Source of the DNA: Hofstenia miamia
Lineage: Eukaryota; Xenacoelomorpha; Acoela
NCBI GenBank assembly: GCA_004352715.1
Contig: SCFE01000107.1
Location: forward strand, 1,023,872-1,087,871
Length of the DNA: 64,000 bases
Direction of reading: 5' to 3'
A program made the translations under genes and the position numbers. Positions 34,826-48,800 of the stretch are shown here, one piece after another. Below the pieces are notes generated by a model that was not told where the DNA came from, did no database searches, and saw only the letters and a list, made by a program, of their open reading frames with translations. The number at the start of each line of letters is the position of its first letter. Position 1 is the first letter of the stretch.

Positions 34826-36385
34826 AACCAATATAGTAATAAAAAATAATATAATTGTATTATAAAAAATAATTTAAATGATATATATAAACGACGTATC
34901 TACAATAATGCCAATTTGAGTGTACATTAGAGCTTACTTCATCGGAAAGAGTTAACCTTTAGAAAATTTTGAAAATCAAATTGAGAAGTCTTTGTTCAAT
35001 GCTCAAAGAAAAAGGAAATTTTTGTTCTAGTAAAAAGCAAACGCCCAAAGAAACACCTGCGCATGCATACATTATATCTATAAAACACAAAATTTTGCAG
35101 AAGTTCTTCAATGCATAACTGATTGGATTTTACATGTAAAACCCCTGCCGAGTAATAATTTTGAAAAAAAATTGGCAACGAAATCACAATTTCAAATATT
35201 ATTCATTATCGAAAAGTTTTTTATATTGGTGGGAATTGCCGCAATGCGCCTACTTCTCTTTAAACAATGTATGTAAATAATTGTTATATATACCTATCTT
35301 ACCGATTGTCACAAAAACAATATTCTTAACAAAGAAGTGAAAATATTCCGATTTTGAAATATTGATTTTAATCACCACTACGTGTTACATTTATTAGTAA
35401 CAACATGAAATCATAAATGTAATTGCTCAACGTACTCATCGATTGAATGATATTGCTTAATCCAATTTGTTAATGATAAATACCAATTTGCTTGAACTGT
35501 CAAAATCTATTGGGTAAGTTCGAAATGTGACTAGGACTGGGATTTCAATTTTAATCCATGGCATCTATTAATGGGTTTATTCTCATTAATCGGACATTTC
35601 AAAATATGTGCCTGCTAAAATATTTGTCATTCGATATTAAATCAAATTATTAAAAAAACTGTATGCACTTGTTTTTTGCTCCAATCGAAAACGAAATTAT
35701 GCTTATACTGCTTGGAAAACAGATTAGCAGAGATGTGATGGACAAAATCATTGATTCTATTAGGCTATTGTTATATTTTTGAAGTCAATTCACTCATTCG
35801 TTACAAATATTTTTGTTGTTTTCCCTCACTCCAACCACTGCATTATCACAATTACATGAATAACACTATTCATCCTTCAAATATTAAAAAAATGCACTTT
35901 CGAGAAAATGCTAATAGATATAGGACCTTTTCAATTTTGTCAATTGATCCCAAAGAAATTTGTGGTAATTGTACTCAATATTTTTAGTATTATCTCGATT
36001 GGTTGCCCCAAAATATAATCAGAAGCCTTGGGTGCATGCGCGCTTCGGGAGGGGGTAAGAGAGGCAGCTGCTCCTTTTCATAGTGAGTTGATTGAAATAA
36101 ATAGAGTTATCAAATTGAAAGCCGCATTGTTTGACACTTGGTGTCAAGATTTAAACTACGTTTAGTATTGATAAGATCGTGGAACATATTTTTGCTGTAT
36201 GAATATATAACGGGTGTGCAGGCAAAATCAGGACCAACTCAAAACTATGTTGCTACGAAGAGAAAATAATAATTTCATAACATATTTGTAGTTAACAACT
36301 AAATAGTATTGAAAGAAGTAGAAACAAGCGTCAAATAATAGCAAGAGGTCCATTACGGTTCACTGATTGTAGACGTTTCTTGATT
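34826..36385. other. Intergenic region upstream of Treslin
   Basis: No coding region I can support. AT-rich, with only short frames. It should contain the promoter of the Treslin-eIF4E pair, but I see no diagnostic motif. Confidence 0.4.
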
Positions 36386-36389
36386 GTAC

Positions 36390-36900
36390 GAAAATCTTCC
36401 CGCAATGACAACTAATCCATGTTTTTCAATATTTTAATGATTCTCTTCCTCAACTGTGACACTGATTGAGCCTCTCATAATCCCTGATATACTTTCGTTT
36501 TTAAAGAACACCAAAGGTTTCTCAATAGGGATATACTGCAGATGTTTGAAGGATTTGACTCTATTTCAACAAAAGGAATATTGAGATCTCACAAAATTTG
36601 TAAGGTGCTCACTGCATAATGTGCGGATGCCAGGTCTGGCCAGAAGAGAACATCATCTTCACTGTGGTGCTTATTGATAAATGAAACCAAACCATCTCTC
36701 AGGCAATGTTCAGCATTCACACTGTTGGACCTCTCCAAGAATACAGGATCTCCAATGTGATTTTTGGACACACAGAGAGAATTATCAACTACAAAGGAAA
36801 CTTCCGCTCAGTTCTAAATTGTACGAGAGGAGAATCAGCCTGAATACTAGAGGCGAAGAACATTACCCGGTAAATAATCATACTTACACCTAAACTAAAA
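36390..36900 (-). pseudogene. mariner/Tc1-like transposase fragment
   Basis: On the minus strand the frame reads NSVNAEHCLRDGLVSFINKH then DDVLFWPDLASAHYA, where the Asp of WPDLASAHYA is the second catalytic Asp of the mariner DDE/D domain. After a stop near 36589 the residues NPSNICS, LRNLWCSLKTKVY and LRKRIIKILK continue the C-terminus. Several stops make it dead. It lies immediately left of the macrosatellite. Confidence 0.7.
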
Positions 36901-36941
36901 CTTTAATTATTCTTCTGTTCCCAAAACTAAGTAATCTTCCT

Positions 36942-39268
36942 ACTTACATATATATATATATACACACACATATATATTCGCCGTTTGTAATTTATGCAGA
37001 ATTTATATTAATTTATAATCATTTTCATATATATACGCCGTTTGTAACAATATTCGTCGTTTGTAACCAAAAATTATTTTTATATTAATGATGTTGCAAT
37101 TTTAAAAGTTTCTTAATCATATGCATTACACTAGTGTCTATTCCATTTATTAGAGCCAATGCCTTCCATAGTTAATTAATTTCTTGGCTACAGCAAACTC
37201 GAAAGTCTAGAACTTCAATAACCATATAATATTGTTAAGTACATAGTAATCAAAGGTATTATACCATATCCTATAAATCTTTAAAGAAATTTGAGTAGAT
37301 GTAGTTTTTTGTTTGGAAGCTAATGAACTATGTTCGAAGTCGATCCAAGCATTATTCACTGAGATATTAACGATTATTCCCCAAAATATAGGATCATGCC
37401 GGTATAGTGGGTTGTTAAATGAAATTTCAAAAAAAAACAAAGTAGTCCATAGCCTATGCATCTTTAAAGGACTTTAGTAGATGCAGTTTTTAATTTGGAA
37501 GCTAATGAACTAGGTTCGAAGTCGATCCAAGCATTATTCACTGAGATATTAACGATTATTCCCCAAAATATAGGATCATGCCGGTATAGTGGGTTGTTAA
37601 AGGAAATTTCAAAATAAAAACAAATAAGTAATCCATATCCTACACATCTTGAAAGGACTTTAGTAGATGTAGTTTTTAATTTGGAAGCTAATGAACTAGG
37701 TTCGAAGTCGATCCAAGCATTATTCACTGAGATATTAACGATTATTCCCCAAAATATAGGATCATGCCGGTATAGTGGGTTGTTAAAGGAAATTTCAAAA
37801 TAAAAACAAATAAGTAATCCATATCCTACACATCTTGAAAGGACTTTAGTAGATGTAGTTTTTAATTTGGAAGCTAATGAACTAGGTTCGAAGTCGATCC
37901 AAGCATTATTCACTGAGATATTAACGATTATTCCCCAAAATATAGGATCATGCCGGTATAGTGGGTTGTTAAAGGAAATTTCAAAATAAAAACAAATAAG
38001 TAATCCATATCCTACACATCTTGAAAGGACTTTAGTAGATGTAGTTTTTAATTTGGAAGCTAATGAACTAGGTTCGAAGTCGATCCAAGCATTATTCACT
38101 GAGATATTAACGATTATTCCCCAAAATATAGGATCATGCCGGTATAGTGGGTTGTTAAATGAAATTTCAAAAAAAAACAAAGTAGTCCATAGCCTATGCA
38201 TCTTTAAAGGACTTTAGTAGATGCAGTTTTTAATTTGGAAGCTAATGAACTAGGTTCGAAGTCGATCCAAGCATTATTCACTGAGATATTAACGATTATT
38301 CCCCAAAATATAGGATCATGCCGGTATAGTGGGTTGTTAAATGAAATTTCAAAAAAAAACAAAGTAGTCCATAGCCTATGCATCTTTAAAGGACTTTAGT
38401 AGATGCAGTTTTTAATTTGGAAGCTAATGAACTAGGTTCGAAGTCGATCCAAGCATTATTCACTGAGATATTAACGATTATTCCCCAAAATATAGGATCA
38501 TGCCGGTATAGTGGGTTGTTAAATGAAATTTCAAAAAAAACAAAGTAGTCCATAAGCCTATGCATCTTTAAAGGACTTTAGTAGATGCAGTTTTTAATTT
38601 GGAAGCTAATGAACTAGGTTCGAAGTCGATCCAAGCATTATTCACTGAGATATTAACGATTATTCCCCAAAATATAGGACCAAGCCGGTATAGTGAGTTG
38701 TTAAATGAAATTTCAAAATAAAAACAAAATAAGTAATTCATATCCTATGCATCTTTAGAGGGCTTTAGTAGATGTAGTTTTAATTTTGAAGCTAATGAAT
38801 AATGTATATATATACATATATTCGCCGTTTGTAATTTATACAGAATTTATATTCGTCATTTATAATCATTTTCATATATATACGCCGTTTGTAACAATAT
38901 TCGTCGTTTGTAACCAAAAATTTTTTTTATATTAATGAAGTTGCAAATTTAACAGTTTCTTAATCATATGCATTACACTAGTGCCTATTCCATTTATTAG
39001 AGCCAATGCCTTCCATAGTTGATTAATTTCTTGGCTACAGCAAACTCGAAAGTCTTGAACTTCAATAACCATATAATATTGTTAAGTACATAGTAATCAA
39101 AGGTATTATACCATATCCTATAAATCTTTAAAGAAATTTAGTAGATGTAGTTTTTAATTTGGAAGCTAATGAACTAGGTTCGAAGTCGATCCAAGCATTA
39201 TTCACTGAGATATTAACGATTATTCCCCAAAATATAGGATCATGCCGGTATAGTGGGTTGTTAAAGAA
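36942..39268. repeat. Macrosatellite of 182/186-bp units in a larger repeat
   Basis: The landmark gcattattcactgagata starts at 37349, 37531, 37717, 37903, 38089, 38271, 38453, 38635 and again 39195; spacings are 182 or 186 bases within the block. A ~310-base flank (36942-37260, with cgccgtttgtaa words) recurs at 38803-39125 before the next unit, so the array has a higher-order period of about 1.85 kb. It runs into a 1000-N gap at 39269. Because 186 is a multiple of three, part of the array keeps a 62-residue repeating open frame on the minus strand, which I regard as incidental. Confidence 0.95.
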
Positions 39269-40268
39269 NNNNNNNNNNNNNNNNNNNNNNNNNNNNNNNN
39301 NNNNNNNNNNNNNNNNNNNNNNNNNNNNNNNNNNNNNNNNNNNNNNNNNNNNNNNNNNNNNNNNNNNNNNNNNNNNNNNNNNNNNNNNNNNNNNNNNNNN
39401 NNNNNNNNNNNNNNNNNNNNNNNNNNNNNNNNNNNNNNNNNNNNNNNNNNNNNNNNNNNNNNNNNNNNNNNNNNNNNNNNNNNNNNNNNNNNNNNNNNNN
39501 NNNNNNNNNNNNNNNNNNNNNNNNNNNNNNNNNNNNNNNNNNNNNNNNNNNNNNNNNNNNNNNNNNNNNNNNNNNNNNNNNNNNNNNNNNNNNNNNNNNN
39601 NNNNNNNNNNNNNNNNNNNNNNNNNNNNNNNNNNNNNNNNNNNNNNNNNNNNNNNNNNNNNNNNNNNNNNNNNNNNNNNNNNNNNNNNNNNNNNNNNNNN
39701 NNNNNNNNNNNNNNNNNNNNNNNNNNNNNNNNNNNNNNNNNNNNNNNNNNNNNNNNNNNNNNNNNNNNNNNNNNNNNNNNNNNNNNNNNNNNNNNNNNNN
39801 NNNNNNNNNNNNNNNNNNNNNNNNNNNNNNNNNNNNNNNNNNNNNNNNNNNNNNNNNNNNNNNNNNNNNNNNNNNNNNNNNNNNNNNNNNNNNNNNNNNN
39901 NNNNNNNNNNNNNNNNNNNNNNNNNNNNNNNNNNNNNNNNNNNNNNNNNNNNNNNNNNNNNNNNNNNNNNNNNNNNNNNNNNNNNNNNNNNNNNNNNNNN
40001 NNNNNNNNNNNNNNNNNNNNNNNNNNNNNNNNNNNNNNNNNNNNNNNNNNNNNNNNNNNNNNNNNNNNNNNNNNNNNNNNNNNNNNNNNNNNNNNNNNNN
40101 NNNNNNNNNNNNNNNNNNNNNNNNNNNNNNNNNNNNNNNNNNNNNNNNNNNNNNNNNNNNNNNNNNNNNNNNNNNNNNNNNNNNNNNNNNNNNNNNNNNN
40201 NNNNNNNNNNNNNNNNNNNNNNNNNNNNNNNNNNNNNNNNNNNNNNNNNNNNNNNNNNNNNNNNNNNN
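39269..40268. other. Assembly gap, exactly 1000 N, inside the satellite
   Basis: Unknown sequence. The round length suggests a placeholder, so the true array length is unknown. Confidence 0.95.
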
Positions 40269-43200
40269 CCCCCCCTCTGCAGCTGGTGTATATATGTAAA
40301 TCCTATTATGAATACATAAAACAACCAAGTTATTTTTAAGTGTATTCAAATATTTTAAATAATAAATTTACATTATTCTATTCAGCGTATTCTATTAATT
40401 TAATTAATTAATTATTGAATAAAGCATATTATAAGAATATTCCGCCCAAGACAAATGGAGAAAGGTTAGCAAGTGCTGAACTACACGTTCAAAATTTTTG
40501 TTAAGCCAGTGTTATTAGTTAAGGAATGTATCTAATTTTGTTCCTATATTGCAATAAAATCGTTAATTTGTTGCCACAAACTAAATCTTTGATTAATATC
40601 TGGAAATTAGTGTTTTTCTTTTGCACCAATTTGAAATATAATGCTTCCTATTAATGCTATGGTAAATATTTATTTTAAAAATTCAATGGTAGAAAATATT
40701 CAAACCTATAGTTTTTACACTAGAGAGATTAAAAGATTTCAGAACATTATTTCAGAAATGGAAAGCTAGAAAAATATGATCTGATGCCCTTTTTAATTAA
40801 GGTAGACTTGCTCCAAAATATATTGATTGTTTCCATGACAATATTTCCAAATCGCAAGCGCGATGTCTTACAAAAAGCTCATTGTCTTGAAAAATATTTT
40901 TTCAGAAAAGTTTAAATTTTAAGGTGGTGTATTGGGGCCTGAAAAGTAGCTTAATGAACAGATCATCGTTAAGTCAACCACAAAACGCTTTCCATCTAGA
41001 GTGGGAATGTGAAATAGGCCTTACTTGAGTAAAACTTACTTCAGGTTATCGCTATCAGAAAGGATTTCTGCGTGTAAATTATAAATTAAATTAAACAAAT
41101 ATATGGCTAAAATTGGTGCAAACAAAAAGTTTATAAACGGTTTCTGGCTAATAGTAAATGTGAACAAAACAGTAAATAATTATGTGCCAGCTAAATTTAA
41201 ATATAAATCCCCAAAGTGGAGGCGTCACATAATAACTACTCATGACGTAACGATGCCACACTGCCAATGATTGCATGTTCTAATACATATTATAACAAAT
41301 GCTCTAAGCACTGCTTTTTTTGCTTTTCAAGCAAATGTGATAAACAATGAGCTCATTCAAGTGCAATATTACAATGGTTTTAAAAATATTTAGATCTCAC
41401 TAATTTTCTGGTCAAAACGGGATGCATTATGCTAGATTTAGTTATATTATCTTGGCATGGTTAAACTATGATCCTTTTGCCGCTGCTTAATCAGCAACAA
41501 AATGCAAGCCTATTTTAATTTTGATATACCCTAAAATTACTTTCACTGATACACTCCTAAGCTACTCGATTGAAAAATGTGCTTCTTCAATTTAATTCTA
41601 TTGTTGCCTGTTTTATATATAAGATTTCAACATGTTTCACAATCTGAAAAATTCGTGCCTGCCTAATATTTGACTATATTAGATATAATTTGACTATTAA
41701 ACACAATTTTGCAATAGCCACGAACTAAAATTCCCAACTAGATCCATGAAATTTTCCGAAATTATAACTTTCATAAATATTTATCCGTAATTTAGATCAT
41801 ATATCTGGAAACAAAATGAACTAATAGCTTTTTATACTATCAAGAAATATTCTAGAATATTCCGAGTATGCAAAAAATTACCAATAATGAATCATATCGA
41901 TATAGACATTCAGAATCTCTCTTGAAAAAGTCAATTGGTTAAAATATTAATGAATTTTGTTAGTCGCAATGTAATATTAATAGTACAAATGTAAAAAAAC
42001 TGGTGAAGAATTATAGATTAAGGTAATATCTGAATTTTCAACGCACTGTACTTAAAATCTTTAGGCAATATATGAATATGATAAATGCAAAGGCGGAAAA
42101 ATACTTCTTCAGAAGTCAGATAAAATTGGGTGGAAGAGATCCAGCGAAGAAGATATAAGCATTAGAAATAATAGCAGAGTATAGAGGTAATATGATTTAA
42201 AGAGATATAACTTGGATTAAGAATTGAGTTAACTCAGTAGCGATTACATAAGGAATTTGAGGATAGAGAAAAAAGTATCAAAAGCTTTTGGACATTAAGA
42301 TAAAGATTAAAAGAAATACAGTATTATCAAAGTCCGGCACAGCAAAGAATCGAAGAAGAAAGAGTTGAGTACATTTATGTCTCATTTAGAAATTGGAGAT
42401 TATTAAACATTGTATCTGGGGACGACGAATGCATAATGATCTGACAGGCTTAAGATTCTGAATTTGAAGTATTGAAAGAGCGAATGGTAGAAAAACGGAA
42501 CAAAAGGCTGATTTAGAAAAATTCGTGCAGTGATATAAATAAGGAGGTGATGTCAATAAAAAGAAAATTGTTATCAATGTAGAACGGGAGAGAATTGATA
42601 CATGTAGATGGAAGAGAAAAATTCAGATTATTACCGAAAAATTAACCATTTGGAGTTCAGAGGGATACGAAAGGAAAAGAGCATTTCAGTCAGCATAAGA
42701 AAGATTAAAATCGCCGGGGATAAATATTCAGGAATCAGAAATTCAAATGTATAAATAGAACATCATATATTGAATGAACAGTATTTTTTAAACTTTTTAA
42801 ATTGAACAGTATTAACATTATATCTTCGAAAATATATACCAAAATTTAACATTATATATCCAACCAATTATCTTAGAAATGTTTGAACAAACAATCTCGA
42901 AGTTTTTCATGTTATTTAAATTATTAATACCAGTTATTTCAAATATTTATCAATTACCAATTCTAGGAATTCCAATTACCACAAAAACTAGGGTTATTGA
43001 AACAAAATTCAATTGTCCTTGTCTAATTATTAATAAGTGAATAATTAGTAATAAACACCATGTACACAGATGTTTCAAATAGTTGAAATGTAGAATTAAA
43101 ATAAAACTCTAAAGCAAATACGGTTTTCCCTTAAATGAGCTTTACTTTGGAGAACCTATTAATTCAGATGTTCTTATTATTCTTTATGCCTTACTTGCAC

Positions 43201-43680
43201 AAAAAAATTAAGGCATTTGCTAACAAATCAAGATTCAATGTGAGTCATCCAAATAATTTCATATTAATTGCAAATCTTTCTTATTTGATATTTATAGAAT
43301 AAATTACAAATCATGAACAAAGTTGTAAAACGAAATCAATTTACATGAATTGAGATGAACAATGCTATCTAATCCAATTGTTCAACTTAAAAAATTTTGA
43401 CACATGCATTTGCATAGCTTCTGAATTTAATAATCCACTACAACTCCAAGGATTTTGAGAGGTTCAATTAAACACTCTGAGAATGTGAAAACATTCAGGA
43501 AAATAAAGCAATTGAACAAATTCTTCAAAATCGAATAAAAATATATATTTGAATTGAATAATAGTTAAACATGTAAGAAATATATGCACATTTTATTAAT
43601 TTTGATGCTCATAAAAATCACTTTCTTACACTTTGATTGAAACATGTCGCCAAGTCAAATAAATTTATAAGAAAATATTG
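40269..43680. other. Intergenic region left of RPL4
   Basis: No supported gene. About 42080-42760 is purine-rich and its translation has scattered Lys/Arg/Glu-rich stretches reminiscent of decayed retroelement gag, but no motif is firm. Confidence 0.4.
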
Positions 43681-43685
43681 CCGGT

Positions 43686-43701
43686 TGTCCCTTTTTCGAC
43701 G
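43686..43701 (+). promoter_or_regulatory. Possible transcription start with TOP-like pyrimidine tract
   Basis: GTCCCTTTTTCGACGG lies 120 bases before the RPL4 ATG. Ribosomal protein genes usually start at a C within such a tract. A TTTGCTTTCAG acceptor at about 43766 would remove a short 5' UTR intron. Inferred only. Confidence 0.35.
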
Positions 43702-43822
43702 GAATTAGAAAATACCAAAATCGAAAATACTAAATTACATTTAACGAATTATTATTTTGCTTTCAGAATAGACTGTCCCTTTACTTGATTTGTTGAAATC
43801 TGCGTTAAGATTAAAATTTTGG

Positions 43823-44986
43823 ATGGCTGCAAAAAAGCAATTGGTAAGTTGTGCGATGTGGTATAGTATTAAGTTATAATTTAGGTTACTGTATTTAATT
43901 TGAATGGTAGCGCAAGCGATAAAACAATTCCGTTACCCGAAGTTTTTGTTGCACCAATTAGAAAAGATCTAGTTTCTTCTGTGCATGCACTTTTATTATT
44001 AAATACACGGCAGCCCTACGCAGTATCGGATAAAGCTGGTCATCAGACTAGTGCCGAATCGTGGGGTACTGGAAGAGCTGTTGCTCGGATTCCCCGCGTT
44101 CGAGGTGGTGGAACACATCGTTCTGGTCAGGCTGCTTATGGTAATATGTGTCGTGGTGGACGAATGTTTGCTCCTACAAAAGTTTGGCGAAAATGGCATC
44201 ACAGAATAAGTAGGCGTCAACGCCACTATGCGTTCAGTTCTGCTATAGCCGCCACTGCTATTCCTGCAGTAGTTCAAGCTCGCGGACACGTTATTGATAA
44301 ATTGAAAGAAGTTCCACTTGTAGTTGAAAATAAGGTTAGATTTTACTTAGTAGACTCTTGTAGTAATTTTAAAGCGATTTTTTAGTCTATGTAATAAGTA
44401 CCACTTATGAACGCATCACCAAGAAATTAATAACTCGAATTTTTGAAGTAGTTTTGTCTAATTTTTATTACATATATATTTCAAACATTAATTACAATTA
44501 CCTTAATTGAATCAAACAAGTGTACAGTTTCAAATCTGCATAGAATACATTTTTTAACAGGTGTACTTCCAATTATGTTGATAATCTCATAGAATTTGAA
44601 ACATCAGATATAAATTTATTCTCAAAGGAGTAATCGCTGTTCTAGCTTTAATCTAAAACGATATTTAATGGTAATTTTGAAATGGTTTTGACTATTCATT
44701 TGATATTTTCCTCTGAAGCTTGTTGGTTGTTGATAGAAAACCGCCGCAGAAGTATTGCAAAACTAGGTCTTCGAAATCGCACGATGTTCCTTGCGTGGCA
44801 TTCTAAATATAAATGATTTATAAAGATAATGCCAAATTCAGAATAAGCGGAAAATTTTACCTCTCTGAACCAATATTCATTGGTTTTATATAGATTATAC
44901 TATGTTGTGTGGTTGATTTCACTCTACTTTAAAATAATAGTGAAAATGAGATTATTTTCAACATTTCAAAAGAATTCTAAAATTTT

Positions 44987-45030
<44 letters not shown>

Positions 45031-45834
45031 GGCTTATCATAAGTGACTCAGTTTTGAAATTGTAATCAGTGCACAAAACAAAATGATTTGTAATTTACAA
45101 AATAACACATAACCAAGCTATATTAATGGAATTTGGTATAAGCTTATATAAAGTTTTCAATGGAGAATCCATTTTGCTGAATTATACATTGAAGACGAGG
45201 CTCTAAATTGCCAACTGCAAGTTTCAATTCTTCAATGGTCACATTGTCAATTTCCAATAGGATTCTTGCTTTTAATTCATTCAATGAAGCATGTTTATTC
45301 ATATTGTACACTCTTGTCTTCAACATTCCCAAGAACCAATAGTCCAACGGAGATAAGTTTGGGAAACGTTGTGGCCAAGGCTTTCCATAACCGCAACCAA
45401 TGACATGGCCGAATGCAAAGATGTAATTTTTAATTTCCAATCGAATGCACTCGGTGCGAAGTCCATACGATCAATATTCGCAGAGAAATTAACGATTGTT
45501 TTCTCAAATTTCACTTAAAAAGGTTGGGTTAACTGATAAAAAAATCATTAACGGAAATATAGTAGGCCATGTCTGAGACTACTTTAAAGAACTTATCTAG
45601 ATGTAATTTTTAATTTGCAATCGAATGCACTAGGTGCGAAGTTTATACGATCAATATTCACTGAGATTTTACCCATTATTCCCTAATATATATATATATA
45701 TATATATNNNNNNNNNNNNNNNNNNNNNNNNNNNNNNNNNNNNNNNNNNNNNNNNNNNNNNNNNNNNNNNNNNNNNNNNNNNNNNNNNNNNNNNNNNNNN
45801 NNNNNNNNNNNNNNNNNNNNNNNNNNNNNNNNNN

Positions 45835-45868
<34 letters not shown>

Positions 45869-48800
45869 AGCTGCTAAAGGAAAATTCAAAATAAAAACAT
45901 AGTAGGCCATGTCTGAGACTACTTTAAAGAACTTATCTAGATGGAATTTTTAATTTGCAATCGAATGTAATAGGTGCAAAGACGATACGATCAATATTCG
46001 CAGAGATGTTTAAAAAATTTACAAAGCGTACGTATAAATGAAAAACAGCCGTGGAATAATACCTGCGTGCGCTTTGTAACATAGTAAAATCAAATTGCGT
46101 CCTTTGTGTAATTCAAAGACCTAATTACTATGTTAGAAAGTATATATATATATATATATATCTAATAGACAATCAAAATCAAGCTGACGAATTTCTTCAC
46201 TTCCTCAACTCATTCCTTCCTTCAATTCAATTTACTCAAGAAACAAAAACCAATGGTCATCTCAATTTCCTTGATGTTTCTCTTCACCGAGCTTCCTCTT
46301 CGTTTGAAACTTCTTTCTACATCAAACCCTCAAACACTGGGTTATATATCCCCTTCAATTCCTACTGTTCTGAAAAATATAGCTTATCTATTCCTCGTAA
46401 CTTATTTTCCCGAGCTGTCTGCCTATCATCTTATCAAAAAGTAACTGAAGCTTTTGAAGCAATCTCCTCAAAAATGGTTATCCTGATAATGTTCTCCGTT
46501 TCTCATCTAATGCTGCCCTTAACCCATCGCCTCAAACCGCATTTTGGGAAAAAGTCAATTTATTGGAAAGTTCCCTATATCGCTAGTCTTTGAAAAAAAA
46601 CTCGAAGCCTCAGTAAAAAATCTCAACAAGAAATTCAAAACCAGCAACATCTTTTCAAACAAAGATCCCCTTCCAATGTCTATACGCTCTTCTCTTGTTT
46701 ATAAATATCAATATCATAAGTGTGAGCACTTATACATAGGGGAGACTAGAAGACATCTTCAAACCAGAATCCGAGAATATCTCTACGGTCATCTTTGCTC
46801 AGAAGTCTTCCTCTATCATCAAAGCCATGCCGCCACTTCATATAATTTTTTCTGTCATTATCTGTCATCCATTTTCAAAGGTAGCCGAAGCAATTGCAAT
46901 CAAAGAAATTCGCCCGTCACTTAACAATTAAGTCTAAATCAAACTTCACCTCTTCTGAACTGTCAATCATTCAATCAATCATTATCATTTCATTGCAGTA
47001 TACATAAACTTTATTTTTAATGGCTGTGTATTCTTGCTGATGAAGGCTAATATAGGCAAAAGTACTACAAATATAATTCGTCAAATATATATATATAAAT
47101 TTTGTAAATAGACCACTCCGTAAAAATAGTTTGATGGTATAGATTTAATTACTTTCCGAGATTGTAGTATTGATTTTCCATGCGTTTTAAAACCGGCTTT
47201 TTTCAAGTAAGTTTTATATAATTATATGGATCAATGTTGTATTTATTATACTAGTTTATTTAAGAATATTAAGTCCAAAAGTTGAAATATGATGCAAATT
47301 GGTAAAATCTTAAATCGCCTTAATTTCATTATAATTATAGTTTTCTTATGTTAAGCCCAGTGAATGCAACATCTTTGAAATTTTTCGAGCTTAATAAATC
47401 CAGTTCTTCATGGATCCCAAATTTGTGAACCGTATATTAAATGGGATAATATGTAACTTTTATATGATTGAATTTTTAAACTGTTAGGTGACAAAAATGG
47501 AACGTTTCTTCTTAGAAAAAGAATAATTTGATACCTGTAAATATAGCATATTCATAGTGATATTTCCATTTCAAGTTATTTTGTATACCAAGATCTTTGA
47601 TGGTATTGGTTTGTGGTATTAAAACTTCATCAATATAATAATCATTGAAATTGTTTTGTGATTTTCTGAAGCAAATTATATTAGACTTTTTTGCATTTTG
47701 AATAATATCATTGATAAAAATTATAAATAATATACTCCCTTGTGGTATATCACTAATTACTTCTTCTTTAGAATATAAAATTCGATATATATTCACACAT
47801 TGTAGTCTATTTTCTAAATATGAATTGAAAAATCTCAAATATTTAGCCGTGACGTTGAAAGGGCTGCAATAGAATGTTAGATAATAACTGGGGTAATCCT
47901 ACCAAACGGAGCTTGCATTCTGCCTTTAGTAAGAAGAATGAACGTGCTTGAAATGTAGGACGAAGTGGAGCTGGTCTAATGATTTCAGCTCAAAAAAAGA
48001 GAGTAAATGATTTGATCTGCGTGTAAGCGATGCAATGAGGATGGAAGCAGTAGGCTGAATACTTTTAAGAGTAATATCAATAGAAAAGAGCTTTATAAGT
48101 CTATCCGTAACATTAAAAGCTTGTTGAAAGAGGCCCAATCTACATCGTTAGCGTGAAAATTGTTTACTGGATCATGTTTGATCTTTCTTGATTGACTATG
48201 CCTTGCGAGTCACAAATGAATTCAGGAATGTCCTCCTGACTTGACGGAGCTAGAAATAGAGTCATCTGGAAAACAGTAAGAGTACATGTATCACCAGAAC
48301 GATTAAAAGAGTCCTTAGTAGATTGATGCATAAGAGAACCATGGAAATGAACTGGCTGTTCAACCAAGTGCGTAGCTTTGAAGACGAGAGTGTTATTCGA
48401 GAGTGAAAATCTAATCAGGTTCATTTGTCTGGTGGCATTTTTAGCTGAGGTACGGCGTGAGGCTGAAATTCCAAGAATAGATGTTGAATATCTGGTGCAG
48501 CGAGATGCACAAGTTTTTTCATGTAAGAGCGGAATCGCAGCACAGTGGAGTTCGGTAGATTGAAATTAATTCCGAGTATGGGAATCATTGTTAGACGTGG
48601 TACAGGCGCAACGGTTGATTGATGATGTAGAGAATCAAGTGGATAATTATGCATAATAAGTGTAGATGCTTGAAGCAGATCTGGCGAAAATGCTGGTGTA
48701 ACATCAACCTGCAAGTCTGGAAATAGGTGAGAGACAGGATCAGAGAGGTCAATCTCATGATCTGCCAGTGCTAATGAAGACGAGGAGAAAATGCGGCTGC

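Noticed and set aside
37464-38201. A 245-codon open frame with 62-residue repeats
   Set aside because: It lies wholly in the 186-base satellite, whose length happens to be a multiple of three; 182-base units break the frame. No start, leader or domain supports a gene.
39128-40349. Long frames across the 1000-N gap
   Set aside because: Open only because N does not give stops.
42080-42760. Possible retroelement gag remnant in a purine-rich stretch
   Set aside because: No zinc knuckle or other motif survives; base composition alone explains the Lys/Glu/Arg-rich frames.
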